A program made the position numbers and the translations under genes. The notes beneath the pieces are model-generated. The model searched no databases, was not told where the DNA came from, and saw only the letters and a list, made by a program, of their open reading frames with translations. A stretch of DNA of 64,000 nt. Source: Neoarius graeffei (Eukaryota; Chordata; Actinopteri; Siluriformes; Ariidae). Where the stretch lies: the NCBI RefSeq assembly GCF_027579695.1, contig NC_083570.1:99956963-100020962 (forward strand), written 5' to 3'. This document shows, piece after piece, positions 10,242 to 22,351 of this stretch (its first letter is position 1; every line of letters begins with the position of its first letter).

Positions 10242-11851
10242 CAGTGGTGCTTGAAAGTTTGTGAACCCTTTAGAATTCTCTATATTTCTGCATAAACATG
10301 ACCTAACACATCATCAGATTTTCACACAAGTCCTAAAAGTAGATAAAGAGATCCCAGTTAAACAAATGAGACAAAAATATTATACTTGGTCATTTATTTA
10401 TTGAGGAAAATGATCCAATATTACATATCTGTGAGTGGCAAAAGTAGGTGAACCTCTAGGATTAGCAGTTAATTTGAAGGTGAAATTAGAGTCAGGTGTT
10501 TTCAGTCAATGGGATGACAATCAGGTGTGAGTGGGCACCCTGTTTTATTTAAATAACAGGGATCTATCAAAGTCTGATCTTCACAACACATGTTTCTGGA
10601 AGTGTATCATGGCACGAACAAAGGAGATTTCCGAGGACCTCAGAAAAAGCATTGTTGATGCTCATCAGGCTGGAAAAGGTTACAAAACCATCTCTAAAGA
10701 GTTTGGACTCCACCAATCCACAGTCAGACAGATTATGTACAAATGGAGGAAATTTAAGAACATTGCTACCCTCCCCAGAGTGGTCGACCAACAAAGATCA
10801 CTCCAGGAGCAAGGCGTATAATAGTCGTCGAGATCACAAAGGACCCCAGGGTAACTTCTAAGCAACTGAAGGCCTCTCTCACATTAACCAATGTTAATGT
10901 TCATGAGTCCACCATCAGGAGAACACTGAACAACAATGGTGTGCATGGCAGGGTTGCAAGGAGAAAGCCACCGCTCTCCAAAAAGAACATTGCTGCTCAT
11001 CTGCAGTTTGCTAAAGATCACGTGGACAAGCCAGAAGGCTACTGGAAAAATATTTTGTGGACGGAAGAGATCAAAATAGAACTTTTTGGTTTAAATGAGA
11101 AGCGTTATGTTTGGAGAAAGGAAAACACTGCATTCCAGCATAAGAACCTTATCCCATCTGTGAAACACAGTGGTGGTAGTATCATGATTTGGGCCTGTTT
11201 TGCTGCATCTGGGCTAGGATGGCTTGCCATCATTGATGGAACAATGAATTCTGAATTATACCAGCGAATTCTAAAGGAAAATGTCAGGACATCTGCCCAT
11301 GAACTGAATCTCAAGAGAAGGTGGGTCATGCAGCAAGACAATGACCCTAAGCACACAAGTCGTTCTACCAAAGAATGGTTAAAGAAGAATAAAGTCAATG
11401 TTTTTGGAATGGCCAAGTCAAAGTCTTGACCTTAATCCAATCGAAATGTTGTGGAAGGACCTGAAGCGAGCAGTTCATGTGAGGAAACCCGCCAACATCC
11501 CAGAGTTGAAGCTGTTCTGTACGGAGGAATGGGCTAAAATTCCTCCAAGCCGGTGTGCAGGACTGGTCAACAGTTACCGGAAACGTTTAGTTGCAGTTAT
11601 TGCTGCATAAGGGGGTCACATCAGATACTGAAAGCAAAGGTTCACATACTTTTGCCACTCACAGATATGTAATATTGGATCATTTTCCTCAATAAAGAAA
11701 TAACCAAGTATAATATTTTTGTCTCATTTGTTTAACTGGGTTCTCTTTATCTACTTTTAGGCCTTGTGTGAAAATCTGATGATGTTTTAGGTCATATTTA
11801 TGCAGAATTATAGAACATTCTAAAGGGTTCACAAACTTTCAAGCACCACTG
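10242..11851 (+). mobile_element. Tc1-like element, family II, copy 1
   Basis: The inverted ends begin CAGTGGTGCTTGAAAGTTTG and run well past 100 bp. TA flanks both sides (10240-10241 and 11852-11853). The length of 1.61 kb is usual for the Tc1 group. It carries a broken transposase on the plus strand. Two more copies lie at 52277-54273 and 55558-57168. Confidence 0.95.
10609..11610 (+). pseudogene. Tc1-like transposase, family II (broken)
   Basis: The frame starts at ATG with MARTKEISEDLRKSIVDAHQ and contains the HTH text FGLHQSTVRQIMYKWRKF. The catalytic block has QQDNDPKHTS and NPIEMLWKDLK. The first catalytic Asp appears replaced by Glu (LWTEEIKIELF, versus LWMDETKIELF in the copy at 52644). 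At least two frame changes split the gene, near 10.80 and 11.41 kb, so it is inactive as read. Confidence 0.92.
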
Positions 11852-11895
11852 TATATGAATAAACAGGAAACAAGTTCCTTCACTTCACGCATCGA

Positions 11896-12118
11896 GCCTG
11901 TGTGGGTTTCCTCTGGGTGCTCTGGTTTCTTTGGACAGTCCAAAGACATGTCGGTCAATTGGCTACTCTAAGTTGCCCATAGATGTGAATGTGAATGGTT
12001 GTTTGTCTCTGTGTTGGCCCCGTGATAGATTGGCAACCTGCCCAGAATGCACTCCAGCTCTCTTCCAAAGACAGCTGGGATCAGCTCCAGCTTCCCTCGT
12101 GATCATGATGGATAAGCA
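11896..12118 (+). mobile_element. Old, truncated SINE family A relative
   Basis: This is recognisable body sequence only (GTGGGTTTCCTC, AGTCCAAAGACATG, GTGAATGGTTGT), without the tRNA head. It diverges clearly more than the other copies, so it is an older insertion. Confidence 0.75.
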
Positions 12119-12287
12119 TAGCCTACTGACTACTTTTGCATTACCCATAATGCTTTGCACCTTGGGGGGTAACCAAAATATAAACAAACTAGAACCAAAA
12201 TATAAACAAACTAGAACATGGCATTGCACACTGACAGTAATCTTTCGAATTTAAATCTCCCTAAAACCTTCAAAGAAGTGTTAAAAC

Positions 12288-13508
12288 CAGAGGTGGACAA
12301 AGTACCCAACTTCATTACTTAAGTCAAAGTTCCCACTGGTCAAATTTTACTCTGATACGAGTGAAAGTTGTACAGTCAAATTTTTACTTAAGTACTGAAG
12401 TACTTGCTTTTAAAAATAGTTAAGTATTAAAAGTATATTTTCTGTCAACGCGTTGTTGTATTATTGCCACAACGCTTACAAAACCTAACACTGTTACCAA
12501 AGACAGAAATGTGAATTCACAATGAACACATGCTGTGCATCATGGTGGTTTAACGTTAAGCTAGCTAGTCAGTGAAACTCCACCTGACATGCTAGCAAAC
12601 GCTTTTCAAACTCAAAATCATATTGGGTAGCTAACGCTACTAGAAAAGAAAGATTTCTACATTCTGTTTATTTGGCAACATTATGCTAAAACATATTTCT
12701 GAAAGGACTTCAGATAAGTTAACGTTGTTCATGTTAGCGTAACTCCATTTTTACATGCTAACTAACAGTGTCCAAGTTAACTAGCTGTGTGTTAACGTTA
12801 GCCGTGGACAAGGCTACGGCAACTTGGTGGGCAAATCCATAGAAAGTCATTTGACTAACCAGACTGCATAGCTATTGCAATGTTATCGCTAGCTCTAAAA
12901 GCACAGACAACTTCACTGCAAGCTTTCTCTTGGAATAAAATGCTTACATCCCTCAATATGCTTCTGCAGGTTGGATGGCGGGTTTTTGTAGGCCGTGATG
13001 TGGTTCATTTTAGGCAAACAAAGCAAACATTTAAAACGAAATGAATCTTTAATCCTTTCAGAAAACTGAAACATGGGTTTATGGGCTATGAGGGCGTGCA
13101 TTCCTCAGAAAAACCGCCTCCTTCCATTCTGCCATCAACTGATCGTGTTCAAATAATGCTGCGGAGAAATCATTGAACTTGATTTTATCCAGTCTATGGA
13201 CGTGACGTGACCCTAGTGATTACTGATCGGCTGTCTCAGTGTCACCTGCGAAAAAACCATCACGTTTTAAAAAAGAAAAGAAAAAAACATCCACTTTCAA
13301 AGCTACTTCATAGTAACGAGGACCTTGACAGAAATGTAGTGGAGTGAAAAGTATGATATTTGTCTTTCAAATGTAGTGAAGTTAAAGTCAGAAGTTTAAA
13401 AAAAATCAATAAATACTCAAGTAAAGGACAGATACTCAAAAAGTGTACTTAAGTACAGTACTTAAGTACAGTACTCAAGTAAATGTACTTCGTTACTGTC
13501 CACCTCTG
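12288..13508. mobile_element. hAT element, family X, copy 1
   Basis: The ends are CAGAGGTGGACAAAGTAC and the complement of CAGAGGTGGACAGTAACG. Flanking octamers GTTAAAAC and GTCAAAAC (12280-12287 and 13509-13516) differ at one base. A second copy in the opposite orientation lies at 47031-48512. Subterminal AAGTACTT-type repeats occur at both ends, typical of hAT transposase binding regions. Confidence 0.87.
12913..13101 (-). pseudogene. BED-type zinc-finger remnant of hAT transposase
   Basis: The minus-strand frame contains FRFKCLLCLPKMNHITAYKN then PPSNLQKHIE. The spacing of CxxC and the later His resembles the BED finger at the N terminus of hAT transposases. The downstream catalytic region is absent, so this is a leftover of a once autonomous element. 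The call rests on motif resemblance only. Confidence 0.6.
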
Positions 13509-14002
13509 GTCAAAACTAACAAAACCAAACCTTAAAGATATGTGCAAAGCCTTTTCTGTGGACGTCGAGAAATCAGTCGGTAAAAAAAGCGCTTGTAAAT
13601 ATCGTATCGAATGCTTTGAACATCTCTACTTCGGGTGACCGAGAGTCAGCAGCCTTCTCCGTCTGTAAACACGGATGTTCCAACAATTACTGACCTACAG
13701 AAGGTAAAAGATTGGCAGAAGAGCTGAGAAAGATCGACACTGATGATAGAAGAGTCCACAGTGAAATGTTTTTTGCTGGGTGCTGGTTACGACGAGAAAG
13801 CCGTAAGAAAATACAAAAAACACTTTGTGCACTGGAACACAAGCAAGGAATTCACTCAGTCAAGTAAATACTGTAAACACAACAGAAGTGTCAGGTTTAT
13901 TTTTTAAGTTGAAATTGATTTCCTTCACTCTGAATTTCCTCGAGCTCATACGCTACCAGATTACAACAATCTTTAGGCTGTTAGAGGAAGGAAAAGGGCC
14001 CG

Positions 14003-15430
14003 AAGCAAACGTTTGGGCACCCTGCATGATTAGTATCTAGTAACACCCCCTTTGGCAAGTATCACAGCTTGTAAACACTTTTTGTAGCCGGCTAATAATC
14101 TTTCAGTTCTTACCTGGGGGATTTTCACACATTCGTCCTTGCAAAAGGCTTCCAGTTCTACAAGGTTCTTGGGCTGTCTTGCATGCACTGCTCTTTTGAG
14201 ATCTATCCACAGATTTTCAATGATGTTTAGGTCAGGGGACTGTGAGGGCCAGGGCAAAACCTTCAGCTTGTGCCTCTTGAGGTATTCCATTGTAGATTTT
14301 GAGGTGTGTTTTGGATCATCGTCTTATTGTAGGACCCGTCCTCTTTTTAACTTCAACTTTTTTACAGATGGTGTGATGTTTGCTTTCAGAGTTTGCTGGT
14401 ATTTATTCGAATCCATGCTTCCCTCGACCAATGAAATGTGCCCTGTGCCACTGGCTGCAACACGACCCCAAAGCATGATCGATCCACACCCATGCTTCAG
14501 AGTTGGAGAGGTGGTCTTTTCCTGGAATTTGGCACCCTTTCTTCTCCAAACATACCTTTGCACATTGTGGCCAAAAAGTTCTATTTTGATTTCATCAGTC
14601 CACAGGACTTGTTTCCAAAATGCATCAGGCTTATTTAGATGTTCATTTGCAAACTTCAGACGCTGAATTTTGTGGCTCGGACGCAGGAAAGGTTTTCTTC
14701 TGATGACTCTTCCATGAAGGTCATATTTGTTCAGGTGTCACTGCATAGTAGAACAGTGCACCACCACTCCAGGGTCTGCTAAATCTTTCTGAAGGTCTTT
14801 TGCAGTCAAACAGGGGGTTTTATTTGCCTTTCTAGCAATCCAACGAGCAGTTCTTTCAGAAAGTTTTCTTCATCTTCCAGACCTCACCTTGATCTCCACT
14901 GTTTCTGTGAACTGCCATTTCTTAATAACATTACAATCTGAGGAAACGGCTACCTGAAAACACTTTGCTACGTTCTTGTAGCCTTCTCCTGCTTTGTGAG
15001 CATCAATTATTTTATTATTCAGAATGTGAGGGAGTTGCTTAGAGGAGCCCATGGCTGTTGATTTTAGGGACAAGTTTGAGGAGTCAGAGAATTTATACAG
15101 CTTTGAAATCTGCATCATCTGACCTTTCCTAACAAAGAATTTGAACAAGCCACAGCTCAATGAGCTAATTAAGGTCTGGGACCTTGGTAAAAGTTACCTG
15201 AGAACTCAAATGTATTGGGGTGCCCAAACTTTCGCATGGTGTTCCTTTTCTTTTTTCACTCTCCAATTGTACAAAACAAAAATAATACACAAATCTTGCA
15301 GAAAACGCTGAAAAGAAATGTGTCATCTTTACCTTTATGCCTTTTGGTGATCAGTTCATCTTCTGCTCACTTAACTATTCACAGTAACAGACATTTTCAG
15401 TAAGGGGGCCCAAACTTTTGCATGCCACTG
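14003..15430 (-). mobile_element. Tc1-like element, family III (left end damaged)
   Basis: The right end reads GGGCCCAAACTTTTGCATGC and CACTG, followed by TA. The left end keeps only a degraded AAACGTTTGGGCACCC before entering the 3' part of the gene, so the left flanking segment is mostly deleted. It lies inside the inverted-repeat element at 12139-15473. Confidence 0.85.
14030..15052 (-). pseudogene. Tc1-like transposase, family III (broken)
   Basis: The start is MGSSKQLPHILNNKIIDAHK (15052), followed by HTH-like AGEGYKNVAKCF. Later segments include YVWRRKGAKF, LKHGCGSIMLWG, and the C-terminal SQSPDLNIIENLWIDLKRAV with GGVTRY at the end. Several frame changes separate these pieces, and the block holding the second catalytic Asp is not clearly readable. 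Confidence 0.87.
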
Positions 15431-15825
15431 TAGTGCCTGGTTGCACCTCAAGGGGCAAAGCATTATAGGTATGTGGAAGTAGTTTATAGATGATGGATGG
15501 ATGCATGTAAACTACTGAAGATCCAAACCAAATTTTGCTTACAAGTTGTCCTCTCTAACTCATCATAAAATCTAAATTATTGTTTTTCTTTTTTTTCACA
15601 GGGTAATAACCCTGAATCCCCCTACAAAAACTGGATGCTCTAATTCTGTAATTGTAGGGGAGAGCAGGGAGACTTGGGACAAGTTTTCAGCTTTTGTAGC
15701 TTGTCTGAAATTCTTTGCAGGTTGCGTCACACTCATTACGCATGACAGAGAATTTACTATACCCTCTTACCACAATGTTAGTTTCTCAGCTTGTCACATA
15801 TCCTGGCCTTCAGGCTTCACTTTTA

Positions 15826-16377
15826 AAATAATAACAACATTATTATTATTTCAATTTATATAGCACTTTTGTCAAAACCCAAGGTCGCTTTACAATTATG
15901 GGGGAAAAGAAAGAAAAAAGTCCACCAAATAAAAGGTCAGGAGGTAATTCCAATGGTGTAGCAGCCACAGTCCCACCAAAAGGTGCACGGAAACAAGTCC
16001 CACACCACCAGCACAGCCGCCACGCCGCCGCCGGGCAACATCACCCGGAACACCACACCATGGATCCATAAAGCGAGCAGAGACGCACCGCTACACAGAG
16101 CGCTGGTACGTCCCAAACCGCCTACACAGCAGCCATGACGCCACCGAGCAACATCGCTCAGAACATCACGCTAAGCATTAAAGGACTGCTGCACAGAGCG
16201 CTGGACAACCACAATGTTAAAATGAGCAACGAGCTCACTGCAGTCCATAGCTAGGAGCACAGGGATCACCCACGGCAAACCAAGGCCTGGAGGGAACCGA
16301 CGCCCAAAACTGGGTCCAGAGCTACACCACCACCGGCAGACAAAAACACTCAAACAAAAAACAAACATCAAACTACA

Positions 16378-16431
<54 letters not shown>
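15826..16431. repeat. Probable retroposon 3' fragment with (CA)n microsatellite
   Basis: The text TTTATATAGCACTTTTGTC followed by GGTCGCTTTACAAT is typical of the 3' ends of fish LINE/SINE families. The following GC-rich ACCACCAGCACAGCCGCC-like DNA lacks stable coding. It ends in a (CA)n run at 16377-16431. The family assignment is tentative. Confidence 0.5.
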
Positions 16432-16434
<3 letters not shown>

Positions 16435-17408
16435 CTTCTAGTGAGAAGCAGCAGCCAGAATGAGCACGACGTACTCTCAACCGGAAACGGAAAAGACACT
16501 GTTTTACTGTCATTATTTTTTGCAAGGAGACGTGCGCCAGTGAGGGGAGACATGGGACATTATGTTGGGAGATGGGACATAGTGAGAAGACGTGAAACAA
16601 AAATAAAATACCTAGCTTAATCCTACATGTTTCGTTTTTATTTATTATAAAATCTTGTACCATATGAACTGTATGAACATACAGTGTTGGTACAGCAATA
16701 GAAAAATGTCAGTTTACCCCAAACCTGACTGACAAAACAGATCCATTCTCAAGAAGGAATGAAATAAGCTTCATCCTCATATAGGGACATGCCCACATTT
16801 TTAAAGGAGAACTGAAGGCAAATTTTTTTATTATCAAAATTCTATTTATCTCATTTTATTAAATATAGGAATGCATTTTTGATCACTATTTTGTCGCTGC
16901 TATAGCAAGTTATGAGTGTTTGAAATACGCTCTGTAATATATCAGTCCATATGTCAAAGCAATGGCTGTAAACGAGATTCGTTGAGACCTGTGCGAGACA
17001 TCGTAGGACGGAAGTAAAACGTACAGCGGAAATCAAAGTGACCAACATCTGCCAACGTTGTCAAAAGACGCGCGCGCCCTCTTTCGAATGCTGACATAAT
17101 CAAGCCGGAATTTTGTTTGTTTTGATAGCAAATCAGGAAAGTTTGAAAAAAGTCAGCAGTAATCATCATTTAAACTCGTTTTTGTGCAATACTTCGTTTG
17201 GAAAACAGTTTTCAAAATGGCGGCACTGACACCTGGCTGACACTTGACGTTTCGAAGTCTCGCACAAGTCTCGTGAAGATCGCGCGGATAAGCGACGCCT
17301 GCCGTGGACCAAACAAACTAAATTCAACACGGCTAAAAAACGAATAGGCCGATAAGTATAATATTTAATTGCAATTAGTTGCCAGTACGAGTCACGATAT
17401 AAGGTTAC

Positions 17409-17716
17409 TGTAGCGGTTCAGTGTTGGTGGGTGGAGCACAGAGGACGGCAGGACAGCGATCAGGTTTGACAGAGCGTTTTATTGCCACACTTTTCAGTAT
17501 AACAACTATGCACTTTGCTGACAGCCACACACACTCTGCGTCTGGTTCCGGAAGAGCCCCTCTGCTCTCGCTCTCCCTCCTTAAGTAGGGCACGGTCACT
17601 GGGAAGACACACAAACACAGGTTAATTGCTCTCAGGTGTAGTGATTCTGCCACTTACCTTCCCTGACTCCGCCCTCCTGTCACAGACCGGCGCTTGACCA
17701 CGCCCCCGCTGCCACA
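17409..17716 (-). repeat. 3' LTR of the Gmr1-like element
   Basis: 308 bp, TG...CA bounded, about 99% identical to the copy at 22044. It is the 3' LTR because the coding frames run on the minus strand toward it. A G-rich stretch (AGTGGGGGTA on the minus strand) just inside it is the likely polypurine tract. Confidence 0.93.
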
Positions 17717-20700
17717 TACCCCCACTGCCCGACTCAGGCCGGGCGGCCGTGCGGCCTGCAGCCGACTCCCCCCCCCCCCCCCCCCCCCTTTGACGGGAGA
17801 GAAAGTCCGCCACGACCGTCTGCGCCCCCGGCCTGTGGACCACCTTGAAATTAAAGGGTTGGAGTGCCAGATACCAACGGGTGATCCGCGTGTTGGCATC
17901 CTTCATGCGGTGGAGCCACTGGAGGGGCGCGTAGTCCGAACAGAGGGTGAACGGGCGCCCCAGCAGGTAGTACCGGAGGGCGAGGACTGCCCACTTGATG
18001 GCCAGACACTCTTTCTCTATGGTGCTGTAGCGCCCCTCACACACCGACAGCTTCCTGCTGATGTACAGGACAGGGTGGTCCTCCCCCTCCACCTCCTGGG
18101 ACAAAACCGCCCGCAGCCCTCTGTCCGATGCATCGGTCTGCAACATAAAGGGGAGAGAAAAGTCAGGGGAGTGTAAAAGTGGCCCCCCACACAGTGCAGC
18201 CTTTACCTCAGAAAAAGCCCGCTGGCATTGCTCCGTCCACTGGACCGGATCTGGTGCCCCCTTTTTAGTGAGATCAGTCAGCAGGCTGGTGACGTCCGAA
18301 TAATTAGGTATAAACCTACGATAATAGCCAGCCAGCCCCAGGAACTGTCTCACCCCTTTTTGGTCTTGGGCCTCGGGCAGGCCGCAATTGCTGCGGTCTT
18401 GTTAACTTGGGGACGCACCTGCCCATTGCCCAAGTGGAAGCCCAGATACCGTACTTCCACCCGCCCAATCGCACACTTCTTCGGGTTGGCTGTGAGACCC
18501 GCTCGCCTCAGCAACTTAAGGACGGCCCTTAGGTGTTCAAGGTGCCTCGGCCAGTCATTACTATATATGATGATGTCGTCGAGATAGGCGGCCGCATAGG
18601 TGGTGTGGGGGCGGAGGACCCTGTCCATCAGCCGCTGAAACGTACCGGGTGCCCCAAACAGCCCAAACAGAAGTGTGACGAATTGGTGTAAACCAAACGG
18701 TGTGGAAAAGGCCGTTTTTTCTCGGGATAGTGGAGTCAAGGGGATCTGCCAATATCCCGTCGTCAAATCCAGTGTCGAATAAAAGCGAGCCGTGCCGAGT
18801 CGATCAAGCAACTCATCAATACGAGGCATTGGGTACGCGTCAAATTTAGACACCGCGTTGACTTTTCTATAGTCCACACAGAACCGGACCGACCTGTCGG
18901 CCTTGGGTACCAAGACCACCGGGCTGCTCCAGTCACTGTGGGACTCCTCGACGATGCCCATTTCGAGCATGGTCTCAAGTTCTTCCCGAACCACCTTTTT
19001 TTTGTGTTCGGGTAGCCTGTAAGGGCGGCTACGCACTACCACCCCCGGGGGCGTCTCTATGTGGTGCTCTATGAGGTTAGTGCGACCGGGCAGGGGCGAG
19101 AACACATCCGAAAACTCGGTCTGCAACTGGGCGACTTCCGTGAGTTGGGTCGGGGAGAGGTGGTCTCCACAGGGGACCGGAGAGGTACGTGATGCCAATG
19201 CCCCTTTTTGAACCTCCGGCCCCAGCTCCGCCTTCTCCGGAACCACCGACACCAACACCACGGGGACCTCCTCATTCCAGAGTTTAAGCAGATTGAGGTG
19301 GTAAATCTGTAGCGCCCCACCCCTGTCCGTTCGCCTCACCTCATAGTCGACGTCCCCGACTTGCCGCGTGACCTCAAAGGGCCCTTGCCACTTGGCGATC
19401 AATTTGGAGCTCGATGTGGGCAACAGTATGAGTACTTTATCTCCCAGTGTGAATTCCCTAAGGCGCGTACCCTTGTTGTACAGGCGGGCTTGCCGTTCCT
19501 GGGCCTGCCGCAAATTCTCCTGGGTTAGGTGGGTGAGCGTGTGGAGTTTTGCATGCAGGTCCATAACGTATTGAATTTCGTTCTTGCTTTGTGAAGGTCC
19601 CTCCTCCCAATTTTCTCGCAGCACGTGTAGGATGCCGCGTGGCTTACGCCCATATAATAATTTGAACAGGGAGAACCCCGTGGAGGCTTGGAGGACCTCT
19701 TGCACTGAGAACAACAAGGGCTCGAGCCACTTATCCCAATTACGTGCGTCCTCACTTATGAATTTTTTAATGATATTTTTGAGGGTGCGATTGAACCGTT
19801 CCACTAAACCGTCCGTTTGTGGGTGATACACACTGGTGCGGATCGGCTTAATCCCCAATAACCCATACAGTTCGCGCAGTGTCCGTGACATAAATGTAGT
19901 GCCTTGATCAGTCAGAATCTCTTTCGGGATTCCGACTCGGGAGATGACGCGGAAGAGTGCCTCTGCAATACTGCGTGCTGAGATATTGCGCAGAGGCACT
20001 GCTTCCGGGTATCGCGTTGCATAGTCCACCAGAACTAATATAAAGCGGTACCCTCGTGCTGACCGATCTAATGGCCCGACGAGATCCATCCCAATTCTTT
20101 CGAACGGGGTCTCGATTAAAGGTAGAGGGCGCAAAGGCGCTTTTGGAATGGCCACTGGATTTACTAATTGGCATTCGCGGCACGCCGTACACCACCTACA
20201 AACATCGTCGCGAATCCCCGGCCAATAGAATCGGGCCATTATTCGGGCTAGTGTTTTGTCCTGCCCTAGGTGTCCAGCCATGGGATTAAAGTGAGCCGCC
20301 TGGAATACCAATTCCCAGCGGCTCTTTGGAATTAAAAGCTGCGTGATTTGCTCTTTCGTCTGAGTGTCCTGCGTCACTCGGTATAATCTATCCTTCATAA
20401 TAGAGAAATAGGGGAAGGACGGGGTGGCGTTCGGCTGGAGCGTTTGACCATCGATTACTCTCACTTGGTCAAACGCATGTCGCAGAGTCTCGTCTCACGA
20501 TTGCTCTAACGGGAAATCCGCGAGGGATTCCCCGAGAGCGAAAGGAGGAGCCGGGGGCTCCTCACTCTGACGCGGGGATGACGTAGACGGCTCTGCGACA
20601 GCTGCTCCCGCCAAAGCGACACCGGGACCTCCCCCTGCTAAATGGCAGGACCCACTCTCTACTAAGTGCATCATTAAATCCCAAAATCCCGGCCAATCAG

Positions 20701-22043
20701 TCCCCAAAATTAAAGAGTGGGTAAGGCGAGGATTAACCGCCACCTTCACTATAACTTCTTCCCCTCTGAAAAAAATGTGGACTGACACCAAAGGGTAGCT
20801 GTGAACGTCCCCGTGCACACACAACACCTTCACCCCCTGTGCTCCCCCCAATGCCTCGTTTTGAACCAGGCTTTGGTGAATTGAGGTCTGATTACAACCA
20901 GAATCCACCAACACCTGATATGTATCCCCTTGAATACTCACCGGTATGCGATACGCTCCGGCCCGATCGAGGGCGGCCTCTGGCACGTCGGGGATCCGAA
21001 CCACCGTGCCCACCTCCCTTGCCGTGCACTGCTGTTGGAGGTGTCCCGGTTCCCCGCAGCGCCAGCAAACCGGCCCGGGCTTCCTCTATGCACCGGTGTT
21101 TTGGGGCTCACTCACCTGAGGGGGGGGAGAGACAGACACAGAAGGGAGAAACGGGAGGGCACTGCGGGTGCGGCGGGCCGGCTGGGGTGGTGCCGGCCCC
21201 CGCCTCCGCGGTGGGGGAATGGGGCGAGGACAGGACACAGGAGGAGGGGGAGAGAGAGAGAGAGAGAAGAGGAGAGAAGAGAAGAGGCTGTCTGCTGTCC
21301 TGCCGCGGGAACAGCCGCCAAATGGTCCTCCGCCAGCTCGATGGCCTGATCCAGCGACGCCGGGCGGTGGCACTGGACCCACTCCACGGTTCCTGCTGGC
21401 AAGCGCGCGATGAACTGCTCCAGCACCACCTGATCGACGATCTCCTCGGCGTCGCGGTTGTTGGCCCTCAGCCACCGCCAGCAGGCGTCCCGGAGTTGCT
21501 GGCCAAACGCGAACGGCCGGCCGACTTCCTCCAAGCGCAAGGCGTGGAAACGCTGGCGCTGCTGTTCCGGGGTGCCCCACGCGCTGGAGGACGCCCCGGC
21601 GGAGGTCCGCGTAGGCCAGCCGGCGGTCGGCGGGGAGCTGTAGCGCGGCCAGCTGCGCCTCTCCTGTTAGCAGAGGGAGGAGGCGCGCCGCGCGCTGCTC
21701 CATCGGTCACCCCAAGGCCTCTGCGACTTGCTCAAAGAGCGTGATGAAAGCCTCGGGGTCGTCCTACGGACCCATCTTGGTTACAGTGAGGGGGGATGGG
21801 CCCGCGGTGGGAGCGCTGGTGGACCCCACTGACGCGAGGAGGTGCCGGAACGCCTCCCAATCTTCTTGCTGGGCCAGCACCAGGGCCTCGAAGCGCCGTT
21901 CTTGTTCCTTGCGGAGGGTGACAAGCGCCTGGTGCTGGCTTTGCTGGGCCGTGGCGAGGGCGTGGACCAGGTTGGCAAATGGGGAGGACTCCATGGGGCT
22001 GATCGGCTGCTGTACTCCACAATATCCCGGGTTTCGGCACCAC

Positions 22044-22351
22044 TGTAGCGGTTCAGTGTTGGTGGGTGGAGCACAGAGGACGGCAGGACAGAGATCAGGT
22101 TTGACAGAGCGTTTTATTGCCACACTTTTCAGTATAACAACTATGCACTTTGCTGACAGCCACACACACTCTGCATCTGGTTCCGGAAGAGCCCCTCTGC
22201 TCTCGCTCTCCCTCCTTAAGTAGGGCACGGTCACTGGGAAGACACACAAACACAGGTTAATTGCTCTCAGGTGTAGTGATTCTGCCACTTACCTTCCCTG
22301 ACTCCGCCCTCCTGTCACAGACCGGCGCTTGACCACGCCCCCACTGCCACA
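22044..22351 (-). repeat. 5' LTR of the Gmr1-like element
   Basis: 308 bp, matching the copy at 17409. The primer-binding site (TGGTGCCGAAACCC on the minus strand) adjoins it internally. I did not assign the primer tRNA. Confidence 0.93.

Larger units (their letters stand above)
12139..15473. mobile_element. Inverted-repeat element split by a hAT and a Tc1-like insertion
   Basis: About 35 bp near 12141-12175 (CCATAATGCTTTGCACCTTG) match in reverse complement the stretch near 15439-15473 (CACCTCAAGGGGCAAAGCAT). These pair as terminal inverted repeats of one element. Inside are a hAT (12288-13508) and a Tc1-like element (14003-15430), leaving about 0.7 kb of original interior. I do not recognise a coding domain there, and the superfamily is unknown. 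Confidence 0.6.
17409..22351 (-). mobile_element. Gmr1-like Ty3/gypsy LTR retrotransposon (fossil, nearly whole, broken)
   Basis: Two 308-bp LTRs with TG...CA ends and the 5-bp duplication GTTAC (17404-17408 and 22352-22356) define the limits. On the minus strand the order is: gag with a CCHC knuckle (about 21.0-22.0 kb), aspartic protease (VDSG, LILGTDW; about 20.6-21.0), integrase with HHCC finger and DDE core (about 19.3-20.46), reverse transcriptase (YLDDIIIYS; about 18.35-19.1), then RNase H (TDASDRG; about 17.8-18.3). Integrase before reverse transcriptase is the reverse of normal Ty3/gypsy order and marks the Gmr1 group known from cod and other deuterostomes. There is no envelope gene. 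A primer-binding site beginning TGGTGCCG adjoins the 5' LTR. The LTRs differ at about three sites, so the insertion is young. The reading frames show roughly three breaks. Confidence 0.92.

Noticed and set aside
20839-21744. Plus-strand frame of 301 residues within the LTR element
   Set aside because: It lies antisense to the gag and protease region. Its Gly/Arg/Pro-rich composition reflects GC content, not a gene.
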